The notes below the pieces were generated by a model. The model was given only the letters and a program-made list of their open reading frames with translations, did no database searches and had not been told where the DNA came from. The position numbers and the translations under genes are program-made. From Delphinus delphis (taxonomy: Eukaryota > Chordata > Mammalia > Artiodactyla > Delphinidae), in the NCBI RefSeq assembly GCF_949987515.2, contig NC_082687.1, positions 117,843,838 to 117,907,837 of the forward strand: a stretch of DNA of 64,000 bases. The letters run 5' to 3'. Positions 43,061-54,328 of this stretch are shown piece by piece; within the stretch, counting starts at the first letter, position 1; each line of letters opens with the position of its first letter.

Positions 43061-45469
43061 ATAAACTATTACCGTAATAGCCATGACTACTTAGTCTTAT
43101 TATTCTTATACAACCATTGACACTGCTTCTGACTCCCAAGGGAAAACACTTTACCAAGTCTTTGAATTACTATTTATTTCACAACAAATAGATGTGAAGA
43201 GCCTTTCTTGTTTTAATAAGGACCTTTGCTATTAACTTATTAAGTGCTCCTTGTAAACACCTAATAAAAAAACAACTACCAATTTGATTTGTATCTAGTC
43301 TCCCTCTCCTTTCCATCAGTTTAATTTTCCAACTTCCAGATTGTTAAATAGTACATGCCGTCTTGATTTTGACATGCAAATAACAAGCTATAATTTATGA
43401 GTTCCTTCCTAAATTACAGATAATTATAAGCACTCATTTTCTTGTGATTAATGTTTAGAAGTGAACTGGGACATAGAATATTTTTGGACTATTATTTTGC
43501 CACACTAAAATAATGCTGACATTTGATTATCATGCTAAGGTATTCTGACCACTGCTTAGACATCAGACCTCTAATGCGTGGGAGCTTGTGCTGACACATA
43601 AATATTTAGGATTGACATTCCAAGTTAAGGCTCATAGTTGCTCAGTTGATAATAAGGGGAGGAAAAATGAAGGCATAAATGGAGTGGAAAGTCTGGCCTG
43701 AGGCAAATTTGTGAAGCGGGTGAGGTTAATCTTCACTTTTTTCTCAGGTCTCTTTAACCTTCTCACCATGCTTTCCTTTTTGAGCACACTCTCTGCAGAA
43801 ACTTTTCTCCTGGCTCCCTACAGCCATGCTACCCTGGTTATCAGAGCTCATCACAGCTGTGCTTGTTACAGTTCTTTTCTACAGAAGGTAAAAGCAGCTG
43901 GTTCTTCTGCCGGGCAAATGGAAGGCTGCCCCTCCATGCTGGGCTCACCTTCACTTTTCAGGCAAGGTATTGATTGTAACAATTTTCCTTCTGCATACAT
44001 GCTGCTGCTTCTGCTATCAAGTCCAAAGCAAAGCAGAGGTATTAACAGTTCAAAACACTTCTGGCCCTTTACTCCCCAGAATTAACTTATCTAATTTTAA
44101 GGAAACTCTAGAGAATATAAATCTGCTTCCTTTTAATTGATACTTCAGTTTTAATTCTTTACTCCAGAGGCAAAAATTTAATCTAATCTTTCTGCCAGTT
44201 GATGAACTTTCATTTATTTGCAGGCGGAGGTGGCTACAGTCTTTCATAAGGCATCTTAGCTCATGTTTAAGTATCAACTTGCCATTTTTCCTTAGCCAGT
44301 ATGACTAGCAGTTCCTTAACTAGCCTGTTTCCTTTTGGAAGGTTTTTCAGTGTTTTTCTTATAGTATGGTGGCTAGAGACACATTTTTTTTTTGAAGCCC
44401 TTGCCCTCAAATTATTTGTACAAGAAGTTAATGTTTCTCTTTCCCTTTTGCTGACTCTCTATGGGTCCTTATCTGTTTCTTGCCTTCTCCCTTGCTTTCC
44501 TTTCCTACTGAATCTTCTTTCATTTTCTTTTTTTGTCATTCTCAGAGAGCAGAGTAAAATTTGCATTAAATAGTTTTCTTCACATGTATTTCTTTGTATG
44601 TTCTCTGTTGTTAACTATACTTTAATAAAGGTAATGTATACTCTGTTGAATAAATAAATGAATTCAAAAATATATGAACATTACAAAAGTTTCTAAGGGA
44701 AAAGTAAAAGTTCTTATTGTCCCCTATTGACTTCCTATTCTAACTCCCTAAAATAAACTCTGTTGACAGTTTCTTATGTGTTCTTTCAGACATTTTCTAT
44801 ATAAATCAAGTAATACATGCCAACTCCAAATTTCAGATAAGAGCCTTTGGTTGTGAAAATATCTCCCTTTAATTTTTGTACCTGAGCTTAATTTCTTTAT
44901 GGAGCACCTATTGTCCTGATTGTCTCTGAGTTCTGGGAGACTGAATAGTGTTAAGGGCTGGAGGCATTTCATCTGGGTCACAGTCATCTTTCTATACTGG
45001 TCCCTACCTTTGCGTGCTTTTTGTTTGTTTGGTTGTAGTGTGGCTCTATCTGGTCATTTCTCCTCATAAAATTTTTGCCTTATACTTGGGCTTTTGCTGT
45101 TGAATACCAAAAGCCAAAAAATTGACTTTTTTTAAACCTGTAGATTCTTCTGCATTATCCTCTTCTGGAGACATAGAACCCACTAGCTGCTGCCTAAATG
45201 GGGATAAGTGTCAGAAAGTAAAAGCAAGTATAAGAAAAATATATTACCTAACAACTGTAAATATGTTAACTCACCATTCAACAGGAATTTTCCTGTTTTC
45301 TCTGTATTTTGAGTGAAGCCTGAGAGATAAGGATAATAAACCGTGATGTACCTGCACACTCCACTGGTCTGTGGACCTCCCTCTCAGCATCCAGTCTACA
45401 TAAGCAGAAAATTAGAAATTCACAGAGAATATATTGAATAAAAGGCATTTATAAGAGTAAAGAGTGCGT
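43061..45469. other. Mostly unassigned non-coding DNA
   Basis: No supported gene. The 124-codon frame at 43711-44085 has no recognised domain, splice context or partner exon. The stretch 44600-44830 ('agacattttctatataaatc') looks like a diverged interspersed repeat of a family I cannot name; a similar sequence may lie at 56440-56600. Confidence 0.4.
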
Positions 45470-47470
45470 TGGCTTCTGTAGGTAAAGTCTATTTGTTCTC
45501 TGGCTTCTTTCAAGATTTTCTTTTTGTTTCTTTGTCTTTGGTTTTCTGTACTTTGAATATGATATGCCTGGGAGTAGATTTTTTTTTTTTTAAGTATTTA
45601 TTCTGCTTGGTGTTCTCTGAGCTTCCTGGGTGTGTTCTTTAGTGTATGTCATTAGTTTGGGAACATTCTCAGTCATTATTACTTCAGATATTTCTTCTTT
45701 TTTTTTTTCTCTTTCTAGTTACTCATATTATATATAAATGACAGCTTTTCTTAATTATCCCATAGTTCTTGGGTATACTATTCTATTTCTTTTTCCATTC
45801 ATTTTTATGGTTGCATTTCTGTTTGGTAAGCTTCTGTTGATATATCTTTAAGGTCACTGTTTCTTTCACCAGTCTACTAATGAGCCATCAAAGCACTGCA
45901 AAAGCACTCTATTTCTTTTATAATGTTTTTGATTTCCAGCATTTTCTTAGAGATTCCGTCTCTCTGCTTTTATTAACTATTCTTACATGTTGTCTACTTT
46001 TGCCTTTAGAGACCTTAGTGTATTAATCATAGTTACTTTAAACTCCCCATCTAATAATTCCAAAATCTGTGTCATATCTGAGCCTCATTCTGATGCTTGC
46101 TGAGTCTCTTCAAACTGTTTTCTCTTGCTTTAGCATGCCTTGTAATTTTTTGTTGAAAGCTAGACATGGTCTAGCAAGTACTAGGACCTGAGGTGGTAAT
46201 TAGGCCTTTAGTGTGAGATTTTATGTTAATCTGGCTAGGAGCTGACTGTGTTTAATGTTTGCTGTAGCTCTAAGTGCCAGAGGTTTCAGTTTCCTCTAGT
46301 TTCTTTCTTTTTTTTCGTTTTTTTGTTGCTGTTGTTGTTTTTTCCCTCACTGTTGTCTTTGGATTCCCCTTAGAACTCTCTTTATTTATTTATTTATTTT
46401 GGCTGTGTTGGGTGTTTGTTGCGGTGCACAGACTTCCTCTAGTTGTGGCGAGCTGGGGCTACTCTTCATTGCTGTGTGTGGGCTTCTCATTGTGGTGGCT
46501 TCTCTTGTTGCGGAGCGTGGGTTCTAGGTGCGTGGGCTTCAGTAGTTGTGGCACATGGGCTCAGTAGTTGTGGCACATGGGCTTAGTTGCTCCGCAGCAT
46601 GTGGGATCGTTGCGGACCAGGGCTCAAACCCGTGTTCCCTGCACTGGCAGGCGGATTCTTAACCACTGCGCCACGAGGGAAGTCCCAGAGCTCCTTTTTA
46701 AGTGTGGTCTGTGTCCTGCAGCTCTCTCAGTTGTAATTCCATGTTATTGTACTGAAGTCTTGTTGATGTGCTGGCAAGATTTTGGGGAGGGGCAGTGCTC
46801 TGTACGGTTCATTTGATCACGTCTAAGTTTTATTAGTGGACTTGAGTCTCTTGGCTGTTTTCCTTAGAAGCATTTCTTAGCCTTTTTTTCCCCTTCCTTT
46901 CTGTGAGATAGGGAGGCTTAGAGGACTGGAGTTGACTAATTGCCTTTTCCTCAGATCACCTAAGGCTCTGGTAGTCTCCCCTGGAGGGCAGACGTTTGTC
47001 ATGGAGAACACTCTGGGCATATTTCAAAATGGTTACATTTCCCTCTCCTTGCCCAAAACGTGAGGGGATTTCTTCTTTGATTTTCATTGTGAGAACCTCT
47101 TGGAACTCCTGGAGGTAAAACCCATGAAAATGTGGTGGCTCTTCTAAGACTGGGCCCCAGGGGTGTTTAACAGTAAAGTTAGTCCACGTTTGGCCTCCAG
47201 CAATTCACCAGCATTATCATTTGTGTGTGTTCCTACCAGTTACAGGCTCCAGAGGTGTCTGTTCCAGGCCAGCTCATCTCAGTTGTGATTCTCTGTAGTC
47301 GCCTATCTCTCTAGAGTTCCAGGTGCGGTTTGTGCAGTGACCTCAGTTCTCTGATGGATATAAGAAAAGTCTTTGATTTGCGGTGGGTACAGCCGTTCTC
47401 TTGTGAGGGTGAGAGTGACAACTTCTAAGCTCGTTACATATCAGAAGGTGAAACTGGTCTCCCCTCACTT
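45470..47470 (-). mobile_element. Old L1M/HAL1-type 5' region, split by a SINE
   Basis: The reverse strand reads from a 5' leader (about 47470, 'gacaacttctaagctcgtta' in plus) through ORF1-proximal sequence to about 45470 ('gatatgcctgggagtagatt', 'cttggtgttctctgagcttc', 'ttgttgaaagctagacatgg' in plus). This order matches L1M/HAL1-age elements. No coding frame survives. The SINE at 46384-46685 interrupts it. Confidence 0.6.
46384..46685 (-). mobile_element. CHR-type SINE, long form, nested in the L1M fragment
   Basis: The reverse strand starts at 46685 'gggacttccctcgtggcgca', with 'gggtttgagccctgg' at the B-box position, a long body, and an A/T-rich (TTTA)n tail near 46384. Approximate TSDs agaactctcttt (46372-46383) and agagctcctttt (46686-46697). 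Some substitutions; intermediate age. Contains a 15-bp near-duplication around 46556-46583. Confidence 0.9.
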
Positions 47471-48349
47471 TCTTGTAAAACTCTTCATGATATCATGAAG
47501 TCCCCTCTGTCTCCCAGAACCTCCCCCGGGAGTGCCCTACCCCTGCTTCTCTCCAGATTTAGTGCTCCCTCATTTTGCCACACAGTGGTCATTGCAGCGC
47601 TTGGCGCTTCCTTCCATGCTTTTCTGGATTCATGCCAACATAGTTTTGGTTTATTCTTCATTTTGCTACAGTCTATTGTCACAGCTCCCTAAGGAAGGGA
47701 GTATGGCACGTAAATTTTCTGAGTCTGCGTCTGAAAATGGCTTCTAGCACTCAGTGTTACTGATAAGAAATATGATACCAATCTGACTTTGTTCTGAAAG
47801 TTTACATTGCTATGTGTAGTCTTTTTTATTTTTTTAATCCACTGGAATGGACACTAAGTATTTTCTTTCATCTACAGATTTATGTACTTTACAATTGAGA
47901 TAGTCCCTTGAATTACTGCTTTGATAATTTTATTTCTGTTTCTTGGATGCCTCCTTCTGTGATTTATATGATTCTGGTTTTGGACTTTTTGAATTCTCTT
48001 TCTTTCTAAATTCTCTATTTCTGTATCTTGCTCATCTTCACCCACCCCACCCCATCTTTTCCATTTTACTGTATTTTTACGGGAAAAGCCCCTCAATTTT
48101 ATTGTCCAAATATTCTACTAATTTTTTAAATTTTAGTAATCATAATTGAAAAATTCTAAGAACTTGCTTTCTTTTGGTTCCCTGATTAGTCTTTTACATA
48201 ATAATATGTTTGGTTTGTTGATGTAATAGCTTGTCTAACCTCTTTATGCTTTTATAAAGAAGTTTTGTTTGTTTAAATTCTATTCTGTTCTCTAAATATT
48301 GTGTATCCTTTGGGGTAGTATTTTCTGAGTTTTTTGGGGGCCTTTCTTA
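47471..48349. other. Unassigned T-rich DNA
   Basis: No gene supported. Paired frames at 47485-47692 on both strands are not conserved-looking. 47872-48340 is T-rich on this strand and may be an unrecognised old LINE fragment. Confidence 0.35.
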
Positions 48350-48735
48350 TTTATTTATTTTTTTATTGAGGTATAATTGACACACAACATTATATTAGTT
48401 TCAGGTGTACAACACAATGACTCAATATTTGTATATATTGGAAAACGGTCACCACAATAAGTCTAGTTAATGTCTGTCACCATACATAGTTGCAGAATTT
48501 TTTTCTTGTGTTGAGAACTTTTAAGATCTATTCTCTTAGTAACTTTCAAATATGCAATACAATATTATTAACTATAGTCATCATGCTGTACATTACATCC
48601 CCATGACTTATTTATTTTACAATATAACTGGAAGTTTGTGCCTTTTGACTCCCTTCACCCATTTTTGCCTATCTCCCAAGCCCTGCCTCTGGCAGTCACC
48701 AATCTCTTTTCTTAATCTGGATCTCTCACTTTCAT
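48350..48735 (-). mobile_element. Old L1 3' UTR fragment
   Basis: 'ttattgaggtataattgaca', 'cacaacattatattagtttc' and 'ctatagtcatcatgctgtac' are the reverse complement of an L1MA-age 3' UTR. It ends near the ORF2 boundary. Confidence 0.8.
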
Positions 48736-48916
48736 GCTGAAGCTTTCCTCAAATATTTGGTGATCCCTGGTTATTTACTCATATATTATAATAAAGCAAT
48801 AAAATATGCTGATGGACTTCTGTTCATATTGTAAGAAGTTTGTCCACAGATGAACTTGGTTTGGGGTACAGATGGGCAGGCAGGGAGGCTGGTGTTAAAC
48901 TGGGAAATCTCTAAAT

Positions 48917-49472
48917 TACAATTGACAGATTTAGCAAATAAAAATATGGGACATGCAGTTAAACTCGAATTTTAGTTAAAACAGTTGTTAAAGAAAAAAC
49001 CACAGGCCTGATATGGCATTACTTGTGCTAAAGCTAATGATACCAAACCTAGATTTAATACCTAACTCAGCTGCATTTCTGCCTTCACCAGAAATGTAAT
49101 CTTAATCAACCAGTTTGGAATTTTCTGGTCAGCACCAACGTAGTGCAGTAATCTGTCACATGGGCCCTCTCCATCCCTGAGGAAGAAGAGGCAATCTGCA
49201 TGGTTAAACCCCTGCTGATCCTTTAGATGTCCTGGCCTAAAAATAATGCTTGCTTTTCTTTCCTAATAGCTGCATTACCCCACCCTTCTTCCTATAAAAA
49301 CATTCCATTTTGTACAGCCCTTTGGAGTGTTCTTCTAGTTGCTAGATGGGATGCTGCCTGTTCATGAATCGTTGAATAAAGCCAACTAGATATTCAAATT
49401 TAGTTGGTTGAATTTTGTTTAACACAATAAATAATTTTTTAGTGTAAGTATTTTATTTACAACCCTACCCTA
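48917..49472. mobile_element. DNA-transposon-like palindromic repeat, split by an LTR
   Basis: The left arm 'aattgacagatttagcaaat' to 'gttaaactcgaattttagtt' and the right arm 'aataattttttagtgtaagt' to 'caaccctaccc' match a common mammalian non-autonomous transposon from recall (family name uncertain). The arms become contiguous when the LTR at 48986-49424 is removed. Confidence 0.45.
48986..49424 (+). mobile_element. Solitary LTR (ERV1-like)
   Basis: Begins TGTTAAAG and ends TTTAACA, with TATAAAA at 49293-49299, AATAAA at 49375-49380, and a short U5-like end. Imperfect 4-bp flanks cagt (48982-48985) and caat (49425-49428). No internal region is present, so it is a solo LTR of about 439 bp, nested in an older transposon. 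Confidence 0.7.
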
Positions 49473-50109
49473 AATGTCATTATGTGAAGGTGTTTGCTTA
49501 GGGTCAGTTTCTTTGAGAGGAGCCCTCTAATACTTTGCCTGGGGGCAGAAATCTGACTCTTGTATCTATGTGTGTATGTGGGGAAGAGGGGTAGAGTTGG
49601 GAGTTGACTGTTCTGTATATACAAATTTTCAAGTAATTTGCTTATTTTCAGTGACATGTCTCACTTTTGCCCTCTGCAGTATCTGACATTTCCAGGTACC
49701 ACGTGTCACTGTGGTTCTGTGACCTTGATAGGGTCGCATCTCAACTGAGCCCCCCTCAATGCCTCTTATAGGCATTATAGCTTCTGAACCTATGTGCCAG
49801 GTGGATTAGAAATGTTAAGCAAGATACTGATAATTATACACTTTTTATCATGACAAAAATTTTAAAGTATTTTTACTGTCCTTTAAAAAATTTACAGCAA
49901 TTAAGTTTTTAGTTAACATTTTTGATTTTCTGATTTTAGTAATTGTTCTTTTAATGCACAGGACTCTATGCAGAGCACCTATTGTCAAGAGAGCAGCAGA
50001 GTGTCCCAGTTTTTCTATTACTTCTTTTGGGATTTTTTTTTTTTTTTTGTCTTCAATGATATTCCATTTTGAGTGTTGAGTACAAAATATTTAACGCTTC
50101 AGCAGACCG
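49473..50109. other. Unassigned non-coding DNA
   Basis: No supported gene or repeat apart from a T-run at about 50032-50049. Confidence 0.4.
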
Positions 50110-50960
50110 CTCTGGTTAGTGTGGTGTATCATGCAGAACCTCCTGTAAACCAGGCTCAGTGTTTTCCTTCCTCAGACAGCTGGCCCTGGAGAAATCCCTA
50201 GGAGTCCTACTGAAAGAAGAAGTGACAGCACAGCAGGAGCAGGCAGGGGCCATATGTTCCCAAAGTTTACTTGTGCCTTTAGAGTCAGCTAGTCCTATCT
50301 TGTACATGTCATTTTCACATGCCAACTTGGTGGCTTCCTGGATCAGATAACCAGTTCATGATGAACAGTCACATCCCCTGTTACTTGGTATCTCAGAGTT
50401 AAGTCTCTGTCTCCAACAAGTAGCCTAGCAGCAAGAGAACATCGGTTTTGTAAAAGGAGAGTATTTATCTTCTAAAAGCGGGCTGGCATGTCTCCTAAAT
50501 TCTAGAGGTCTGTCTGTGAATCTTCAGTCAGGGCTTGCTGTTGGGTCCTTGCAGCAGTTTATTTGCTACAGACCTTCTGATCAGCAGTAGTTCTTCCAGA
50601 TCCCCACTTCAATTGCTGGATTATGAAGCTGCTTGTGCTGCGGTCTGGGTTAGCTGGAATATCTTATTGTGGTCTGGCTTCTACTTAAGGTTGACAGCCT
50701 TGCAAATTATTTATTTAATAAGTTGGTGGAAGAAGAGTATGCAAATATTTTCTCCAAAATCCAAAAAGCTCCCTGAAATGTTACATCTCTATTTTTGTGA
50801 TAAGCAAGCAAGGTCCAGCACCTTGTCTTTCACTTCGGAGGGGATATTCATATCCTGTTATGTCTTGGACTCTGGACTCCCTAAAACTTCAAAGAGTTGG
50901 AAGGACACTGATTTTCCTAGGCATTATCTATGTGTGTATATTTCCTCAATATAGGAGATC
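50110..50960 (-). pseudogene. ERVL-type pol remnant (RT end to RNase H)
   Basis: The reverse strand follows the ERVL pol region from the reverse-transcriptase end into RNase H, judged from nucleotide resemblance. The clearest protein trace is 'AWFTGGSA' then a stop at 50156-50133, the RNase H start where the family normally has an Asp (DGS); here it reads Gly. Many stops and indels; no long frame. Integrase is not seen downstream. With the LTR at 51777-52397 upstream in the same orientation, it fits an internally deleted provirus. Confidence 0.55.
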
Positions 50961-51077
50961 AGCATGATGGCCTTTGGAATGGTGAGATGATACAAGTGTT
51001 TGCAGATGAGACTGTGGTACAAAGCCAAGAGTTGAGGAGGAACAATGATGACCCAACCTTCTGCTGGCTGAAGGAAA

Positions 51078-51120
<43 letters not shown>

Positions 51121-51776
51121 TGTGTAAGAGAGGGAGATTGTTCGAGAGAGAGAATTGGAGCATACAAGGTATCAGGGGCCGTTCCAGTAAAGAGCTACAT
51201 ATGGATCAGCAACCACGATTGAGTCAACGCCTGATTAGGTTAACAGCAATCTACAGTATTGATTTTTTTCTAAGGTCAATCTGTTTTTTACATGGGCCAA
51301 ACAGGCCAGTTAAATGGGAATGGAATGAGATTTACAATCTCAGCATTTTTCAAGTACTCATTGGAGGTACACTGATATCTGAAATCCCCTCAGGAGTACA
51401 GATTTGATTTTTGACTTACTACTTTGGGAGAAAGGATTTATCCCTGAGACTCATTTTGCCGTTTCTGTCATTATATCCTTTACTTCATAGTTCAGGGTCC
51501 CGATGTTATGGTTGTGTCAGTAGCTGAGTATGCCTGTTCCAACTGAGAATTCAGAATTGAGGAAATAACCACAGGCATGTTCTCAGTTATACTAGGCCTA
51601 TGCTGAGATGGAGTTGAGCCAAAGCTCCAGTTATAAATCATCCCCTAAGTAAATCCTTTCTAACCCTTAGGAAACAGTGGCATTCTGGATCCTCAGGGGT
51701 TTATGTCATCTCAGAATCAGTATCCAGTTGTTATTGGAAGGTATGGGTAATTCCTTTTCTCAACTCATAGTAACCC
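50961..51776 (-). other. Probable decayed ERVL internal sequence with a (GT)n tract
   Basis: Lies between the pol remnant and the LTR in the same orientation, but no domain could be read. It is too short to hold an intact gag plus reverse transcriptase, implying deletion. Confidence 0.35.
51079..51125. repeat. (TG)n microsatellite
   Basis: About 23 TG dinucleotides with one 'ta' interruption. The open frames with VCVCVC or HTHTHT here are artefacts of this tract. Confidence 0.97.
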
Positions 51777-52397
51777 TGTGTATTAGGGTTCTCCAGAGAA
51801 ACAGAACCAATAGGATATATATAGATATATATGAGGAGATTTATCACAGTAATTGGCTCACATGATTACAGGGGCTGAGATATACCACAGTCCTGCCATC
51901 TGCAAGCTGGAAAGTCAAGAAAACCAGTAGTATATCTCAGTCCGTGTCCAGAGGCCAAAGACCCAGGGAGCCAATGGTGTAACTCCCAGTATGAGGCTGA
52001 AGGCTTGAGCATCAGGGATACACTGGCATTAAGCCCTGGAGTTTGAAGGCCCAAGAACCAATAGTTCCAATGTGGCATTAAGTCCTGGAGTTTGAGGGCC
52101 CGAGAAGCAATAGTTCCAATGTCCAAGGGCAGGAGAAGGTGGATGTCCCAGCTCAAGAAGAGGGAGGGAGAATTCACCTTTCCTTGGCTTTTTTGTTGTT
52201 GTCCTATTTGGGCTTTCAACAGACTGGATGACGCCAGCCCTCATTGGTGAGGGCAGATCTTTTTTACTCTCTCTATATGATTCAAATGCTAACCTCTTCT
52301 GAAAACACCCTCACAGACACACCCGGAAATAATATTTTACCAGCTACCTGGGCATCCCTTAGCCCAGTCATGTTTACACATAAAATTAACCATCACA
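51777..52397 (-). mobile_element. ERVL-type LTR (MLT2-like)
   Basis: In sense it starts 'tgtgatggttaattttatgt' (52397) and ends near 'ccctaatacaca' (51777). It has the characteristic 'gaataatattttaccagcta' (plus) and 'gagaaacagaaccaatagga' (plus) segments of this LTR class. About 620 bp, longer than usual partly because of a 49-bp internal tandem duplication. Adjacent to the ERVL pol remnant. Confidence 0.7.
52025..52122. repeat. 49-bp tandem duplication inside the LTR
   Basis: Units at 52025-52073 and 52074-52122 both begin 'ggcattaag' and contain 'cctggagtttga' and 'caatagttccaatgt', differing at a few positions. Old duplication. Confidence 0.85.
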
Positions 52398-54269
52398 TCC
52401 TAACAAATGGCCCTAATCCCTTTAGAGTAGACTTCTAGGAATTTTCTAAGAAGATTTATACTTGTGGTATTATTGCAAGGTCCCTCCTGAAATATACCTG
52501 GTCTCACCTTTATTCAGGGGCTGTGGGTGTATTTACTGACCCAGGCCTGGAAATTGGATGAGGAGCCTTAAATCTGTGGACTCAAGTCAGGCCTCTGTTT
52601 ACCAGATGTAGGTTTTTATTGATGTTATACAAATCAAGCAGAACCTTAGTAAAACTGCCCATTTTTCTCAGTTCTTCATTAATTAGCACATACCAAAGAT
52701 CCTTGTGGGTCAAACCATTTTGGTAATCGCTCTGGCTCTGCTGTCCATCATAGTCATCTTGCCCACTTTGCTTTTCCTGGTTTAGTGATGCTCTGTCGGC
52801 TCATTGAAGTCAGGGAGATCATTTAAGTAGCAGCTTCTTTCAACCTAGAAGGACAACCTCTACAGAGCTACAGAGCTTTTCAGGAAAGGTGGTGCTTCAA
52901 TCTTCCTTGACTGAATATTGACTAAAGCAGTGTATTTCTCAGTGGTTTGGTTGGGTGGTATACTCTGAGCCCTCTTAGGAGATCTAGTTAGGAGATGGTT
53001 ATACCTAATTAATCTATTCCAACGTTTCTGTCTTCTTAAGTCTTGGGATTTCTTGCTGAACACTTCCAAGGATTTTTTTTTTTTTGTCATACTAAGTTCA
53101 TTTAATGAAAGTGTAGCCTTATTTATAAATTCATCCTGGTCTATAATTTTTTTCCTTTCTCCATGGTCTATCACTCATAGAATCTATTTCCATGATATTC
53201 CCCCAGGTTAACCACAGTGTAAAATTAACTACAAAATATTTAAATTATTTTGGTATGTAAGCTGGTTACTTTCTGAATTAGACTTTGTACCATCCTCACC
53301 ATGACATGTTTGGATTTGATTCTAGCTGACAATCTTAAGGCAATGAAAGATGCAAGGAGTGGAACATGAGAAAACTTGTCATTCTTTTGAAAGGTATCCT
53401 GCTCAGATGAAGCCATTAGAGGATCTTAGGTCTGGCAGGTCTCTACTTATCAGACAGGGAAGGAGGAACTGCTTCTGCTGACCAGGGTGGCACCCAGGGA
53501 CTTAGGGATCTGGGCTACTCAAAGTTATCTGAGTCTACCCAAATGTCTTCATTCAAATGATCAGGCTACCACTTTCTCCCAATGTCCTAAGTTTTCCAGA
53601 AACACTTGATGAGGTTGAGAATTGACATATATGTACCATAACTTGAGCTGAGAACTTAAAATCCTGCACTGGTTATTTTCTTTTTTATTAGCCTCAACAA
53701 TGTAGTTAGAAGACATTATTGACAGTCCCATGAACTTCATATTCTTAATTTTTACCGTAATATTTTATTGTAGCAGCTGCTTGGTTTGTCAAAGCCTTGA
53801 CTCCAAAATGGGCTTCATTCCACATGATCACAGGTAACAATCTAAATAACTGTTTCATCAATGCACATCATGGATTTCCCTAGTCCCCACGATTTAGTTC
53901 TGGTAGGAGACTTTCTCTACTGAAACCTATTTAGGTCAGAGAGCAAATCCCAGATTTCCATTTCTTTGATACTCTGTTGTGGAGGTACACAGTTGCAAGG
54001 GCAGAATGTAGCCTGCTTAATAAGGGATTTACTGTACCATATTATATGGGTTGCAGAAATATTGGAAGGGTTGAAGAAGCAAGTTTCAGGATGAACTTCC
54101 AGAAATAATTCCCAAAGCCACAGAATGGAAATGGTTGCCAGTGTAGTTGGTGTTCCTGCTAAAATGAGGAAGCTGGGAAGCTATGGTTGTTAGCTCCAGA
54201 GCCATGCTGCAGTTGGTATGACCCACACCAGAAGAAGGCATGCTTCATTCTGTGATTCTCTTCTCACTT
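52398..54269. other. Unassigned block, possibly retroviral in part
   Basis: No gene supported. On the reverse strand around 53880-53760 a short stop-free stretch reads 'WNEAHFGVKALTNQAA', reminiscent of the N-terminal zinc-binding helix of retroviral integrases, but partner residues are not convincing. The 104-codon frame at 53174-52860 has no recognised domain. Confidence 0.3.
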
Positions 54270-54277
54270 CCTCAGTT

Positions 54278-54320
54278 CTGAATTCAAGTTTCACCAAAAA
54301 AAAAAAAAAAAAAAAAAAAG
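54278..54320 (+). mobile_element. Tiny A-tailed insertion flanked by an 8-bp repeat
   Basis: About 18 bp of unassigned sequence followed by 24 A (54296-54319), bracketed by cctcagtt at 54270-54277 and 54321-54328. Compatible with an extremely truncated retroinsertion, though the short repeat could be chance. Confidence 0.35.
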
Positions 54321-54328
54321 CCTCAGTT

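Noticed and set aside
43711..44085. 124-codon open frame as a host gene
   Set aside because: Low-complexity Leu/Ser-rich translation with no domain, no partner exon and no promoter or poly(A) context.
51079..51125. Repeat frames (VCVCVC, HTHTHT) as a repeat protein; also 58041-58103
   Set aside because: Artefacts of dinucleotide microsatellites.
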